64,000 nt of DNA from Nocardia bhagyanarayanae (GCF_006716565.1 NZ_VFPG01000001.1:5332001-5396000), one strand, 5' to 3'. Shown: positions 1 to 8,173, counted from the first letter of the stretch. Numbers and translations: made by a program. Notes: generated by a model from the sequence alone, not told the origin.

Positions 1-1957
1 TCACCGAGACGCCCGCGCCGAAGGCGGCGACGGCCTTCGCGTGCTTGAACGCCTCCAGCACGAAGTGCACCGCGGAACCGTTGCGCGCCAACGTCTCCGC
101 CGCGCCGGGACCGCCGGGGACGACAACGCCGTCGTAGAGCACCGAGGCGGCGGTGGCCAGCGACCGGTCGACATCGAGCTGGTCGCCGTCGGATCCGTCA
201 CCCCTGACCCGTCCGCCGTGCAGGCCGAGGACCTCGACGATCGCGCCGCGTTCGGTCAGCGCCGCGCGCAGCGCGCGGACTCCGGCCGCGTCGACGCCGT
301 CGGCCGCCAGCACGGCGATCTTGCGCGTCTGAATCGTGTCCATCGCGGTGTTGGCCTGGGACAGCGCGGGCGAGACGAAGGCGTCGGAGGTGTCGGTGTC
401 GGACTCCGGGGCGGAAACACCCAGCTTGCCCGCCACCCGCACCGCCAGGTCGGTGTCGATGCGAACCAGGTGCTCCACGACCCGCTCGCGAATCTCCGGC
501 CGGTTCACCTTGCCCAGCTCGAAGGCGAACGCGTCGACGATGTGCTCCGCCTCGGGCGGGGACATGCTGCGCCAGAACATCCTCGGCTGCCGGTAGTACT
601 CCTTGAAGCTCTCCGCGCGCTTGCGCTGCGCTTCGCCGTCGATCCGTTGCGGATAGTGTTGGTAGGCACCGGAATCCGCCAGGAACGGGCATCCGCCGCC
701 GATGCTGTTCTTGGTGTACGAGGCGGGTCCGACCGGGATGGCGTGCTGGCCGTAGCCGTCCTGCTGGTGATTGCGGACCTCGGCCACCGGGCGGTTGATC
801 GGCAGCTGGGCGAAATTGGGACCGCCGAGCCGGATCAACTGGGTGTCCAGGTAGGAGAAGTTGCGCAGTTGCAGCAGCGGATCGTTGGTGAAGTCGATGC
901 CTGGTACCAGGTTCGCGGTGTGGAAGGCGACCTGCTCGGTCTCGGCGAAGAAATTGTTCGGGTTTCGATCGAGCACCATGCGTCCCACCGGGCGGACCGG
1001 GACCTGCTCCTCGGGAATGATCTTGGTGGCGTCGAGCAGATCGAAATCGAAGTCGAACTCGCGCTCCTCGGGCACCAGCTGGACGCCGAGCTCCCACTCG
1101 GGGTACTGGCCCGCCTCGATGCAGTCCCAGAGATCGCGGCGATTGAAATCGGGATCGCGTCCGGCGATCTGCTGACACTCGTCCCACACCAGCGAGTGCA
1201 CGCCGAGCCTGGGCTTCCAGTGGAACTTGACGAAGGTGCCTTTGCCCTGCGCGTTCACCAGCCGGAAGGTGTGCACGCCGAAGCCTTGCATCATCCGGTA
1301 GCTGCGCGGCAGGGCCCGGTCCGACATCAGCCACATGATGGCGTGCAGAGTCTCCGGTTGCAGCGACACGAAGTCCCACAGGGTGTCGTGCGCCGAGGCG
1401 GCCTGCGGAATCTCGTTGTGCGGCTCGGGTTTCACCGCGTGCACGAAGTCGGGGAACTTGATGCCGTCCTGGATGAAGAACACCGGGAAGTTGTTGCCGA
1501 CCAGATCGAAATTGCCCTGGGCCGTATAGAACTTCGTGGCGAATCCGCGCACGTCGCGGACCGTGTCCGCGGAACCGCGGGACCCGGCGACGGTGGAGAA
1601 CCGCACGAAGACCGGGGTGCGCACGCTCGGGTCGGTCAAGAAGGCCGCCGCCGTCACGTCGGCCAGCGTGTTGTCGTAGGGCTGGAAGTAGCCGTAGGCG
1701 CCCGCGCCGCGGGCGTGCACCACGCGCTCGGGAATGCGCTCGTGATCGAAGTGGGTGATCTTCTCCCGTGCGTGGAAGTCGTCGAGCAGCGTGGGTCCGC
1801 GGTTCCCCGCGGCCAGCGCGTCGTCGGTGCTCTCGACGCGTACGCCCTGCTGGGTCGTCAGATAGCCGCTCTCCCGATCGACACGGTGCGCGTCCAGCTG
1901 CCGCTGTTTGGGATCGGCACCGGATCCGCCGACGCCGTTGTCCGATCGCTCGTTCAC
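1..1957 (-). CDS. katE: Large-subunit catalase (HPII/KatE type), 3' end cut by window edge
   Basis: Cytoplasmic haem catalase that dismutates hydrogen peroxide. 652 codons are visible; the C-terminus runs off the left edge. The N-terminal part has the catalase core: the distal histidine in [11 protein letters not shown] context, the distal Asn region ([11 protein letters not shown]), and an NNFFAETEQ segment. After about residue 560 comes a DJ-1/PfpI-like flavodoxin domain ([27 protein letters not shown]), the mark of large-subunit rather than small-subunit catalases. The GTG start at 1957 follows an AGGAGG eight bases upstream. A GGTTT-N15-GGGCAG promoter-like site lies at 2000-2024, which suggests stress-sigma control. 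The family call is secure; the symbol is by homology. Confidence 0.95.
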   Translation of the reverse strand, partial: MNERSDNGVGGSGADPKQRQLDAHRVDRESGYLTTQQGVRVESTDDALAAGNRGPTLLDDFHAREKITHFDHERIPERVVHARGAGAYGYFQPYDNTLADVTAAAFLTDPSVRTPVFVRFSTVAGSRGSADTVRDVRGFATKFYTAQGNFDLVGNNFPVFFIQDGIKFPDFVHAVKPEPHNEIPQAASAHDTLWDFVSLQPETLHAIMWLMSDRALPRSYRMMQGFGVHTFRLVNAQGKGTFVKFHWKPRLGVHSLVWDECQQIAGRDPDFNRRDLWDCIEAGQYPEWELGVQLVPEEREFDFDFDLLDATKIIPEEQVPVRPVGRMVLDRNPNNFFAETEQVAFHTANLVPGIDFTNDPLLQLRNFSYLDTQLIRLGGPNFAQLPINRPVAEVRNHQQDGYGQHAIPVGPASYTKNSIGGGCPFLADSGAYQHYPQRIDGEAQRKRAESFKEYYRQPRMFWRSMSPPEAEHIVDAFAFELGKVNRPEIRERVVEHLVRIDTDLAVRVAGKLGVSAPESDTDTSDAFVSPALSQANTAMDTIQTRKIAVLAADGVDAAGVRALRAALTERGAIVEVLGLHGGRVRGDGSDGDQLDVDRSLATAASVLYDGVVVPGGPGAAETLARNGSAVHFVLEAFKHAKAVAAFGAGVSV

Positions 1958-1999
1958 TGGCTTCCTCCTGCCTGCCGTCAGTCGCTCTCGTCGGGCCGA

Positions 2000-2024
2000 C
2001 TGCCCGCATTCGGTGCAGGTAAAC
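2000..2024 (-). promoter_or_regulatory. SigF/SigB-like promoter before catalase
   Basis: On the minus strand GTTT (2024-2021, preceded by G) is followed after exactly 15 bases by GGGCAG (2005-2000). The predicted start is near 1993, giving a leader of about 36 nt to the GTG. The -10 differs by one base from GGGTA. It belongs to the set of eight matching sites between 2.0 and 9.4 kb. Confidence 0.4.
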
Positions 2025-2068
2025 CGAGCTCATCCAGACATTTCCGGCCGGAAAGCGCGCGCCGGACC

Positions 2069-2093
2069 GTTTGCGCGTGACGGTGGCGGGCAT
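2069..2093 (+). promoter_or_regulatory. SigF/SigB-like promoter before glycosyltransferase
   Basis: GTTT (2069-2072), a 15-base spacer, then GGGCAT (2088-2093). It has the same one-base -10 deviation as the divergent catalase site about 50 bp away. The predicted start is near 2100, about 80 nt before the GTG at 2181. Confidence 0.35.
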
Positions 2094-2180
2094 ATCCCGC
2101 ACATATAGCCGACGGCACGTCCGGCCCTGGCCGCGCCGAGTATCGGCATGCGCCCGCCTTCTCGCCGGAACGGAGTAGCC

Positions 2181-3419
2181 GTGAAGATCGCCATGGTTTC
2201 CGAACACGTCAGTCCTCTCGCGGATCCGGGCGGCGGCGCGGGCGGTCAACAGGTGCACGTCGCGGCGCTCTCGGCGGCGCTGGTCCGCCGCGGGCATCGC
2301 GTCACGGTCTACACCCGGCGCGACGACCCGCACATCCGGACAGAGGTGGCGACCCGCGACGGCTACCGTGTCGTGCACGTCCCCGCCGGGCCACCACGGC
2401 CACTCGGCCGCGACCAGACGCTGCCCCACCTCGGGGAATTCGGTACTTTCCTGCGCAAGCACTGGGCGATCGACACCCCCGATCTGGTGCACGCGCACTT
2501 CTGGATGTCCGCGCTCGCCGCCGAGCTGGCCGCCCGGGCGCACGACATCCCGGTGGTGGTGACCTTCCACGCGCTCGGCACCGTCAAGCGCCGTCACCAC
2601 GGGCTGGCCGACACCAGCCCGCGTTCGCGGATCCGATTCGAGCGCCTCATCGCGACCAGGGCCGCGCACGTGCTGGCGACCAGCGCCGACGAGGCCGTCG
2701 AACTGGTCAGGATGGGCGTGCCGCGCTTCCGTATCTCGGTGGCGCCCTGCGGAGTGGATCTCACGGCCTTCCGTCCCGAGGGCGGCATGGCCGACCGCAA
2801 GGCGCGCCACCGGATCTTCGCGGCGGGGCGGCTGGTGCGCAGGAAGGGATTCGACCTCGCGGTGCGCGCGCTGCCCGACCTGCCCGACACCGAACTGGTG
2901 ATCGCGGGCGGTGCGGTCGGCGACGACGTGGACGACGACGCCGAAAGCAAGCGGTTGCGTCGCATCGCCGTGGAACACGGTGTACACGAACGGGTTCGGC
3001 TGCTCGGCCAGGTCTCGCACAGCGCGATGCCTCGGCTGTACCGCTCGGCCGACGTGGTGCTGTGCACGCCTTGGTACGAGCCGTTCGGCTTCGTCCCGCT
3101 GGAGGCGATGGCCTGCCGTAAGCCGGTGGTGACCACCGCGGTCGGCGGCATGCTCGACACCGTGGTGGACGGAGTCACGGGCAAGTTCGTCGCACCGCCC
3201 GAGCCGGAAGTCGTGGCGCGCGCGGTGCGCCCGCTGCTCGAGGACGCGACACTGCGCGAAACCTGGGGCGCGGCGGGTTATCAGCGAGCCAGCAGCCGCT
3301 ATTCCTGGGATCGCGTCGCCGCCGCGACGCTGTCGGCGTATCGACGCGCCGCGCCCGCGCGGGCCTCGGTGGTCACGGATGCGGGCGGCTCCGGGCGCGC
3401 CATCGCCACGGCGCGATGA
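2181..3419 (+). CDS. GT4-family glycosyltransferase (GT-B fold)
   Basis: Predicted retaining glycosyltransferase of 412 residues that transfers a sugar from a nucleotide donor; acceptor unknown. The N-terminal half begins KIAMVSEHVSPLADPGGG and has the glycine-rich acceptor loop (GGGAGGQQVHV). The C-terminal donor half has AAGRLVRRKGFDLAV and the GT4 E-x7-E motif (EPFGFVPLE). The GTG at 2181 has a GGAG a few bases upstream; an ATG at 2148 would add 11 unconserved-looking residues. It is divergent from catalase, and its last 47 bases overlap the 3' end of the opposing DUF6328 gene. Context suggests an envelope or compatible-solute glycan made under stress, which is inference. Confidence 0.85.
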   Translation: MKIAMVSEHVSPLADPGGGAGGQQVHVAALSAALVRRGHRVTVYTRRDDPHIRTEVATRDGYRVVHVPAGPPRPLGRDQTLPHLGEFGTFLRKHWAIDTPDLVHAHFWMSALAAELAARAHDIPVVVTFHALGTVKRRHHGLADTSPRSRIRFERLIATRAAHVLATSADEAVELVRMGVPRFRISVAPCGVDLTAFRPEGGMADRKARHRIFAAGRLVRRKGFDLAVRALPDLPDTELVIAGGAVGDDVDDDAESKRLRRIAVEHGVHERVRLLGQVSHSAMPRLYRSADVVLCTPWYEPFGFVPLEAMACRKPVVTTAVGGMLDTVVDGVTGKFVAPPEPEVVARAVRPLLEDATLRETWGAAGYQRASSRYSWDRVAAATLSAYRRAAPARASVVTDAGGSGRAIATAR

Positions 3420-3885
3420 GCCAGGCCCCGGCGAAGAGGACCGCGGTGACGACACCGGCGATCACGCCCGCCATGTCCCCCGCAACCACGTCGACCACCA
3501 GGATCAACGCTCCCGTCAGCGCGATGCCGAGCAGCGCTACGCCCGCCATCGCGCACCGGTGCGCGGCCGAGACGACGTTGCCCAGCCGATGCCTGCGGAA
3601 CAGGATGCGATGCCAGGACACCGGCGCTATCAGGAACACCGTGGCGCCGAACGCCGCGCCGACAGTCACGAGATACAGCGTCCGCATCTGCTGCGACACC
3701 ACCGCGAACTCGGGTTGGAATGGCAGGAGCAGCAGCGCGCCGACGAGGAACTGCACGCCGGTCTGCACGACGCGCAACTCCTGAATCAGGCTGGCCCAGT
3801 TGCGGTCCAGTCGTTCGAGCTCGGTTTCGTCTCGCCCCTCGTCGACCCTTGCCGGGCGGCGCGAGGTGTCTTCATCGTCGTGCAC
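3373..3885 (-). CDS. DUF6328-like four-TM membrane protein
   Basis: Protein of 170 residues. A charged N-terminus (about 45 residues, with DETELERLDRNW) is followed by four hydrophobic segments: QFLVGALLLLPFQ, LYLVTVGAAFGATVFLIAP, GVALLGIALTGALILVVDV and GVIAGVVTAVLFAGAWLIAPW. This resembles the actinobacterial DUF6328 family, which has no established function. The GTG start lies inside the end of the upstream chaB-like gene (14-base overlap), so the two are probably translated together. The 3' end overlaps the convergent glycosyltransferase by 47 bp. Family from memory; function unknown. Confidence 0.75.
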   Translation of the reverse strand: MHDDEDTSRRPARVDEGRDETELERLDRNWASLIQELRVVQTGVQFLVGALLLLPFQPEFAVVSQQMRTLYLVTVGAAFGATVFLIAPVSWHRILFRRHRLGNVVSAAHRCAMAGVALLGIALTGALILVVDVVAGDMAGVIAGVVTAVLFAGAWLIAPWRWRARSRPHP

Positions 3886-4294
3886 TTGCGGTCTTCCGGC
3901 GATTCTCCTTCTCGATCGCCGAGATGAGCTCGTCCTTGGTCATCCTCCAACGCCCGGTGATCGACAGGCGACCCGCGACATCGATCAGGTGCTTCTTCGT
4001 CGCGTTGGCGTTCACGCCCTCCGCCGTCCGGCCCCGGGCGTTCGGGCCACCGCTCTCGGCGCGCTCGTCGGAAGGGCCGCGCCGCTCTTTCGGCTCCCAA
4101 TGGTCGCCGACCTTCTCGTAGCTGTGCTTCAACGCGCTGTAGCCCACCCGGTAGGCGCGTTCTTCGCTGCCGTACTCCTCGAGGGCGGCATCGTGCGCCT
4201 TCGCGAACGTCCGCTGCGCCTTGTCGTCCGACCGGCGCACGGTGCTCGGCAGCTCGGACTTCTTCGCCTCTCCGCTGCGGGTCGTCTTCGGCAT
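3872..4294 (-). CDS. ChaB-domain protein with Rho-N/SAP-like C-terminus
   Basis: Small basic protein of 140 residues. The N-terminal half matches the ChaB domain (STVRRSDDKAQRTFAKAHDAALEEYG, then RAYRVGYSALKHSYEKVGDHW). The C-terminal half (TKKHLIDVAGRLSITGRWRMTKDEL) looks like a Rho-termination-factor N-terminal or SAP-like helix-turn-helix, often nucleic-acid binding. The ATG at 4294 follows AGGAAGG, about nine bases away; a longer reading frame upstream lacks support. ChaB proteins were named for cation-transport regulation in E. coli, but in actinobacteria they sit in stress loci. A GGTT-N15-GGGTAT site at 4355-4379 is the likely promoter. It is followed by, and overlaps, the DUF6328 gene. 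Confidence 0.85.
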   Translation of the reverse strand: MPKTTRSGEAKKSELPSTVRRSDDKAQRTFAKAHDAALEEYGSEERAYRVGYSALKHSYEKVGDHWEPKERRGPSDERAESGGPNARGRTAEGVNANATKKHLIDVAGRLSITGRWRMTKDELISAIEKENRRKTASARR

Positions 4295-4354
4295 GTCACC
4301 GCCCCTTCCTAGTGGCCGGCCGCGGTCGTTTCCGGCCGGGCTGTACGCCATCGC

Positions 4355-4379
4355 ATACCCGCTCAGAGCCTGATTAACC
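4355..4379 (-). promoter_or_regulatory. SigF/SigB-like promoter before chaB-like gene
   Basis: On the minus strand GGTT (4379-4376), 15 bases, GGGTAT (4360-4355). This is the closest match in the window to the SigF form GGTTT-N15-17-GGGTA(T). The start would be near 4348, with a leader of about 54 nt. It overlaps head-to-head with the plus-strand site at 4372-4396. Confidence 0.55.
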
Positions 4380-4396
4380 CGGAATCCGCCGGGTAC
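4372..4396 (+). promoter_or_regulatory. SigF/SigB-like promoter before nucleotidyltransferase
   Basis: GATT (4372-4375), 15 bases, GGGTAC (4391-4396). The predicted start is near 4403, three bases before the ATG at 4406. The mRNA may therefore be leaderless, in keeping with the absence of a Shine-Dalgarno there. Confidence 0.5.
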
Positions 4397-4405
4397 CACC
4401 GCAGC

Positions 4406-4996
4406 ATGGTCGCGACGATGGACGAACTGCTGCACGCGCTGACCCGGGCAGCGAACACGCTGCTCGACGCGGAGATCAGGTTCGCGGTGGCGGGTGGCTG
4501 CGCGGTGTACGCCCGCGGCGGTCCGGCGTCGGATCACGACGTGGATCTCTTCGTGAAACCCGCCGACACCTCGCGCGCCATCCAGGCGCTCGCGCGGGCG
4601 GGTCTGCGGGTGTGCCAGCCGCCCGAGGACTGGCTGTCCAAGGTCTACGACGGCGACACCCTGATCGACGTCATCTACCGGCCCAACTGCCGCGACGTCA
4701 CCGACGAGTTGCTCGACCGCGCCACGGTCATGCGCGTCGGGCCGACGGTGGCGCCGGTGATCAGCGCGACCGACCTGATGATCGACAAGCTCCTCGTCTT
4801 CGACGCGCACCGACTGGATCTGAGCCCGCTGCTGCACATCGCGCGCGATCTGCGCGAGCAGGTGGACTGGGACGTCGTGCGCAGTCAGACGATGGAATCA
4901 CCGTATGCCCGAGCCTTTCTCGGCCTGGTCGACGACCTCGGTATCACCGACGCCGGCCGGACCGACGCCGGCACCCGAGATCGAGAAGAAGGCTGA
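4406..4996 (+). CDS. Lone nucleotidyltransferase-fold protein (AbiEii/MNT-like)
   Basis: Protein of 196 residues with the minimal nucleotidyltransferase signature: a glycine-rich helix (FAVAGGCAVYARGG) followed by a metal-binding HDVDLFV motif near residue 50 and a later LIDVIYRP strand. Such proteins transfer NMP groups and often act as the enzyme half of toxin-antitoxin pairs, but no HEPN or antitoxin partner is adjacent. The ATG at 4406 has no clear ribosome-binding site; an in-frame ATG at 4418 is the alternative. BON and metallophosphoesterase genes follow within 5 bp each, so the three form an operon behind the 4372-4396 promoter. Substrate unknown. Confidence 0.75.
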   Translation: MVATMDELLHALTRAANTLLDAEIRFAVAGGCAVYARGGPASDHDVDLFVKPADTSRAIQALARAGLRVCQPPEDWLSKVYDGDTLIDVIYRPNCRDVTDELLDRATVMRVGPTVAPVISATDLMIDKLLVFDAHRLDLSPLLHIARDLREQVDWDVVRSQTMESPYARAFLGLVDDLGITDAGRTDAGTRDREEG

Positions 4997-5000
4997 GCCG

Positions 5001-5264
5001 ATGGAGAAACCCCAGTACCTCGTGGCCCGTCTGCGCCGCGCGCTCGCCGAGGACCCGCGCACCGCCGAACTCGGCGTGCAGGTCACCATTCGCGGTGAGG
5101 TGGTGGTGCTCGACGGCGAAGTGACGAGCGACCAGCGCAAACAGCAGATGGAGGCGGTGATCCGCGAACAACTGCCCGGCGTGGTCATCCACAACGACGT
5201 GCGCGTCTCGGTGCCCACCGCACCGACCGGAACCGAACACCTGTCGACGCACGAAGGGAGCTGA
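5001..5264 (+). CDS. BON-domain protein
   Basis: Protein of 87 residues, essentially a single BON domain: VARLRRALAEDP, then VTIRGEVVVLDGEVTSDQRK, and a closing GVVIHNDVRVS strand. BON domains bind membranes or phospholipids in osmotic-stress proteins such as OsmY. There is no signal peptide, so it is probably cytoplasmic. The ATG at 5001 lies four bases after the nucleotidyltransferase stop codon and is favoured over an upstream in-frame ATG at 4905, which would sit inside the previous gene. It is the middle gene of a three-gene stress operon. Confidence 0.85.
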   Translation: MEKPQYLVARLRRALAEDPRTAELGVQVTIRGEVVVLDGEVTSDQRKQQMEAVIREQLPGVVIHNDVRVSVPTAPTGTEHLSTHEGS

Positions 5265-5268
5265 CGCC

Positions 5269-6009
5269 ATGCGGATCGCCGCGGTAGGCGACGTACATCT
5301 GGGAGCCGAATCCTCCGGACAGCTGCGCCCCGTGCTGCGCGAACTTCCCATGCGCGCCGACGTGCTGCTGCTCGCCGGAGATCTGACCAGGCACGGCACG
5401 CTGGACGAGGCGCGGGTGGTCGCGACCGAGTTCACCGATCTCGGCGTGCCCGTCATCGCCGTGCTCGGCAACCACGACCACCACAGCGATGCCCAGGACG
5501 ACATCACCGCCCTGCTCACCGACTACGGCATCACCGTGCTCGAGGGCAGCTCCACCACCGTCTCGGTCGACGGGCAGACGCTGGGCGTGGCGGGCACGAA
5601 GGGCTTCGGCGGCGGGTTCGCCGGCAAGTGCGCCAGCGTGTTCGGCGAGCGGGTGATGCGCGAATTCGCCTGCCACACCGTGGCATTGGCCGATTCGTTG
5701 CGCGACGCGCTGACCGAGCTGGACACCGACGTCACCGTCGTGCTCACGCACTATTCGCCGGTCAGCGACACCCTGCACGGCGAGCCGAGGGAGATCTACC
5801 CGTTCCTCGGTTCCTATCTGCTAGGCGAGCCGATCGACGAGTTCGGCGCGGATCTGGCGCTGCACGGGCACGCGCACGCGGGGACCGAGCGCGGAACGAC
5901 GCCGGGCGGCATCCGGGTGCGCAACGTGGCCGAGCCGGTGATCCGGGCGGCCTACGCGATCTACGAGCTGGAACCCGCCAGGCAGCGGGTCGTCAGCGCG
6001 CCCACGTGA
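5269..6009 (+). CDS. Calcineurin-like metallophosphoesterase
   Basis: Protein of 246 residues with the full dinuclear-metal signature in order: GDVHLG (D-x-H) near residue 7, GDL near residue 44, GNHDHH near residue 70, the histidine of VVLTHYSP near residue 160, and the closing GHAHAG near residue 205. It would hydrolyse a phosphomono- or diester; the substrate cannot be told from sequence. It starts four bases after the BON stop codon and is the last gene of the nucleotidyltransferase-BON operon. It is followed by a convergent intergenic region with short tandem repeats. Confidence 0.85.
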   Translation: MRIAAVGDVHLGAESSGQLRPVLRELPMRADVLLLAGDLTRHGTLDEARVVATEFTDLGVPVIAVLGNHDHHSDAQDDITALLTDYGITVLEGSSTTVSVDGQTLGVAGTKGFGGGFAGKCASVFGERVMREFACHTVALADSLRDALTELDTDVTVVLTHYSPVSDTLHGEPREIYPFLGSYLLGEPIDEFGADLALHGHAHAGTERGTTPGGIRVRNVAEPVIRAAYAIYELEPARQRVVSAPT

Positions 6010-6103
6010 TCGTGCCGACCTGATCCTGCGTCGCGACGCGCGGCGCGCGATCGGCGCGCCGCAGCACAGTGCCACCTGATCGGCGCGGCGGGCACAGCGC
6101 CAG

Positions 6104-6160
6104 GATCGGTGTCGCGGCACGGTGCCCGATCGGTGCCGCGGCACGGTGCCCGATCGGTGG
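6104..6160. repeat. 24-bp tandem repeat with palindromic core
   Basis: Two adjacent 24-base units (6104-6127 and 6128-6151) differ at one base, followed by a partial third (6152-6160). A more diverged copy can be traced from about 6078. Each unit holds GTGCCGCGGCAC or a one-base variant, a perfect 12-base palindrome in unit 2. It lies between convergent genes and could act as a bidirectional terminator. Confidence 0.7.
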
Positions 6161-6163
6161 CAC

Positions 6164-6583
6164 TCAGAAGTCCAGCGAGACCGCCTCCACCATGTTCCCC
6201 GCCTGCGCGTTACCCAGCGCGGTCGCGATATCGGCCTGCGCGATGATGCCGACCAGCCGCCCGCGATCGAGCACGGGGATGCGCCGCACCTGGTGCTGGG
6301 CCATCAGCGACACCACCTTTCGCACGCCGTCGGTGACGTCCACCGTGTACGGCACACCACCGGCCAGCTCCCCCGCCGTCACGCGCTGCGGATCCTTGCG
6401 CGCCGCAACGACTTTCACCACGATGTCGCGGTCGGTGAGCATCCCGTGCAACCGGTTGTCCTCGCCGCAGATCGGTAACGCGCCGATGTCGAGCTCGGCC
6501 ATCTGGTCCGCCGCCTCGGCCACGGTGTCGCCCGCGCGAATACAGTGCACGCCCGCCGTCATGATGTCGCCTGCCGTTGTCAT
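6164..6583 (-). CDS. hrp1: Double-CBS-domain protein, Hrp1-like
   Basis: Protein of 139 residues made of two CBS domains (about 7-60 and 73-130). The stretch from DIGALPICGEDNRLHGMLTD through HQVRRIPVLDRGRLVGI closely resembles mycobacterial hypoxic response protein 1, a ligand-binding CBS protein of the dormancy regulon. CBS pairs bind adenosyl ligands and usually report energy status. The ATG at 6583 follows an AGGGAGG; the frame stays open far upstream but only as antisense of the next gene. A GTGT-N15-GGGTAA site at 6642-6666 may be its promoter, overlapping the divergent glycosyltransferase promoter. Confidence 0.88.
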   Translation of the reverse strand: MTTAGDIMTAGVHCIRAGDTVAEAADQMAELDIGALPICGEDNRLHGMLTDRDIVVKVVAARKDPQRVTAGELAGGVPYTVDVTDGVRKVVSLMAQHQVRRIPVLDRGRLVGIIAQADIATALGNAQAGNMVEAVSLDF

Positions 6584-6639
6584 CCCCGACCTCCCTGGTC
6601 CCGTGTGAGAGTCGCCACGGTGCGGGCGCCTCGGGGACC

Positions 6640-6664
6640 GCTTACCCGGGTCGCGCTCGGGTAC
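6640..6664 (+). promoter_or_regulatory. SigF/SigB-like promoter before second glycosyltransferase
   Basis: GCTT (6640-6643), 15 bases, GGGTAC (6659-6664). The start would be near 6671, about 48 nt before the ATG at 6719. A second GGGTAT occurs at 6675-6680. Confidence 0.45.
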
Positions 6665-6666
6665 AC
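6642..6666 (-). promoter_or_regulatory. SigF/SigB-like promoter before hrp1-like gene
   Basis: On the minus strand GTGT (6666-6663), 15 bases, GGGTAA (6647-6642). This is the weakest -35 of the set, fitting only G-N-N-T. It almost coincides with the opposing plus-strand site, the same head-to-head layout as at 4355-4396. Confidence 0.3.
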
Positions 6667-6718
6667 GGGTTCTCGGGTATCCAGGTTTCGGGCGCGCGCG
6701 CCGGGGCACCCCGGGCGT

Positions 6719-7732
6719 ATGGAAGCTCCGACGATCACTTCGAACGGGGCGGCCGGACCGCTGAACGTCCTGGTGTGGCACGCGCACAGCCCGTGGATGA
6801 CAGCTTTCGTCCAGGGCGGGCACCGCTATCTGGTGCCCTACGACGCACGCCGCGGCGAGTGGGCGCGTGGCCGGTGCGGTCGTCCCTGGCCCGCGAACGC
6901 GGTCGACATCGCACCCGCCGATCTGGTCGACACCGACATCGATCTCGTTGTCCTGCAACGCCCGAGGGAGATGGATCTCGCGCACGAATGGCTCGGCCGC
7001 GCGCCGGGCATCGACGTGCCCGCGGTCTACGTCGAACACAACACCCCGCACCAGCACGCGGCGCTGACCAGGCATCCCCTGGCCGGTCGCTCCGACATCC
7101 CGCTGGTGCACGTCACCCAGTTCAACCGGCTGATGTGGGACAACGGCCGCTGCCCGAGCATGGTCATCCGCTACGGCATCCCCGATCCCGGCCAGCGGTA
7201 CACCGGTGAACTGGCAAGGGCGGCGACGATCATCCACGATCCGGTGCGCCGCTGCCGCATCACCGGCACCGACCTGCTCGCGCCGCTCTCCGAAGCGGCG
7301 CCGATCGATGTCTACGGCGCGGGCACCGAACGGCTGGCCGACGCCCTGCACCGCCCGCCGGATCGAATCGTCGGCGCGGGCGATCTCGAACAGGACCGGC
7401 TGCACGAGGAGCTGGCCCGCCGCCGTGTGTTCCTGCACGTGCCGCGCTGGACCTCGCTCGGCATGTCGGTGCTGGAAGCGATGTATCTCGGCATGCCGAT
7501 CGTGGCGCTCGGCACCACCGAGGTCTCCGCCTCGATCCCCGCCGAGGCCGGTGTGGTGTCGACCGAGCCGGAGATTCTGGCCGAGGCGGTCCGGCAGTTC
7601 CTGCACGAACCCATGTTCGCCGAGCTGGCGGGCAAATCGGCGAGGCAATGGGCGCAGGCCAATTTCGGCCTCCCCGAGTTCCTGCTGGCCTGGGACCGGC
7701 TGCTCACCGACCTCGTCGCCGACCACCGCTGA
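6719..7732 (+). CDS. GT-B glycosyltransferase
   Basis: Protein of 337 residues. The C-terminal half carries the GT4-type donor-site signature: FLHVPRWTSLGMSVLEAMYLGMPIV, with the glutamate of VLEAMYLG, then TTEVSASIPAEAGVV. The N-terminal half (NVLVWHAHSPWMTAFVQGG, VYVEHNTPHQH) is typical of actinobacterial glycosyltransferases that act on small acceptors. The ATG at 6719 is chosen because translation further upstream runs through the promoter region. It is divergent from the hrp1-like gene. The next promoter begins inside its stop codon. Acceptor and product are unknown. Confidence 0.8.
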   Translation: MEAPTITSNGAAGPLNVLVWHAHSPWMTAFVQGGHRYLVPYDARRGEWARGRCGRPWPANAVDIAPADLVDTDIDLVVLQRPREMDLAHEWLGRAPGIDVPAVYVEHNTPHQHAALTRHPLAGRSDIPLVHVTQFNRLMWDNGRCPSMVIRYGIPDPGQRYTGELARAATIIHDPVRRCRITGTDLLAPLSEAAPIDVYGAGTERLADALHRPPDRIVGAGDLEQDRLHEELARRRVFLHVPRWTSLGMSVLEAMYLGMPIVALGTTEVSASIPAEAGVVSTEPEILAEAVRQFLHEPMFAELAGKSARQWAQANFGLPEFLLAWDRLLTDLVADHR

Positions 7733-7755
7733 TTGACCGGTGATTCCCCGGGTAC
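7731..7755 (+). promoter_or_regulatory. SigF/SigB-like promoter before usfY-like gene
   Basis: GATT (7731-7734, overlapping the preceding stop codon), 15 bases, GGGTAC (7750-7755). The start would be near 7762, about 41 nt before the ATG at 7803. Confidence 0.5.
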
Positions 7756-7802
7756 CCGTCGAACGGCACCCGTTCGATGGTTGCGGCCGGAAGGAGACCA
7801 CT

Positions 7803-8120
7803 ATGCGTGCCGAGAACAATTTCCGAGGCGACAAGAAGCCCGAAGGCGTATTCCCGGACCACCACCGGACCACTCGGACGCATGCGGGCGAGGCGATCGA
7901 GGACGCCAAGAACTGGCCGGGCATGGTCCTGGTCGGCGTCGGCATCGTGCTCGTCGCGCTGACGCTCACCGCAGCGGGCTACGGCTTCGAGGGCTGGGCG
8001 ATCGTGGCGGGCATCGCGGCCGGGCTGAGCATCGTCATCGGCGCCGTGCTGGTCTTCGCCGAACACAAGCGCGTCCAGCGCAAGCACGGCGACTCGCTCT
8101 ACGACGACCGAGGCCACTGA
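7803..8120 (+). CDS. UsfY-like two-TM membrane protein
   Basis: Protein of 105 residues. After a hydrophilic start with HRTTRTHAGEAIEDAKNWPG it has two membrane helices (MVLVGVGIVLVALTLTAAGYG; WAIVAGIAAGLSIVIGAVLVF) and a short charged tail beginning EHKRVQRKHGD. The pattern RTTR-x2-AGE...WPG, two helices, then AEHKR resembles mycobacterial UsfY, encoded beside the sigF operon. The ATG at 7803 has a strong AAGGAGA; an in-frame ATG at 7740 lies inside the -10 region and is rejected. It heads a probable three-gene unit with two small lipoproteins. The biochemical role of UsfY proteins is not known. Confidence 0.75.
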   Translation: MRAENNFRGDKKPEGVFPDHHRTTRTHAGEAIEDAKNWPGMVLVGVGIVLVALTLTAAGYGFEGWAIVAGIAAGLSIVIGAVLVFAEHKRVQRKHGDSLYDDRGH

Positions 8121-8173
8121 TCGTGCACCACCGATCGTATGAAGCCGACGGGGTGGCGTGGAAAGGAAAAAGA

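Noticed and set aside
41..2080. Long open frame on the plus strand opposite catalase
   Set aside because: It is the antisense of a clear catalase; the high GC of third codon positions keeps it open, and its translation is low-complexity His/Val/Gly-rich with no domain.
198..3455. Very long minus-strand open frame across catalase and the glycosyltransferase
   Set aside because: It crosses two well-defined genes in wrong frames, contains no recognisable domain and is Arg-rich, typical of a GC shadow.
6078..6160. CRISPR-like array
   Set aside because: The 24-bp units abut with no spacers and there are only two full copies; no cas genes in the window.
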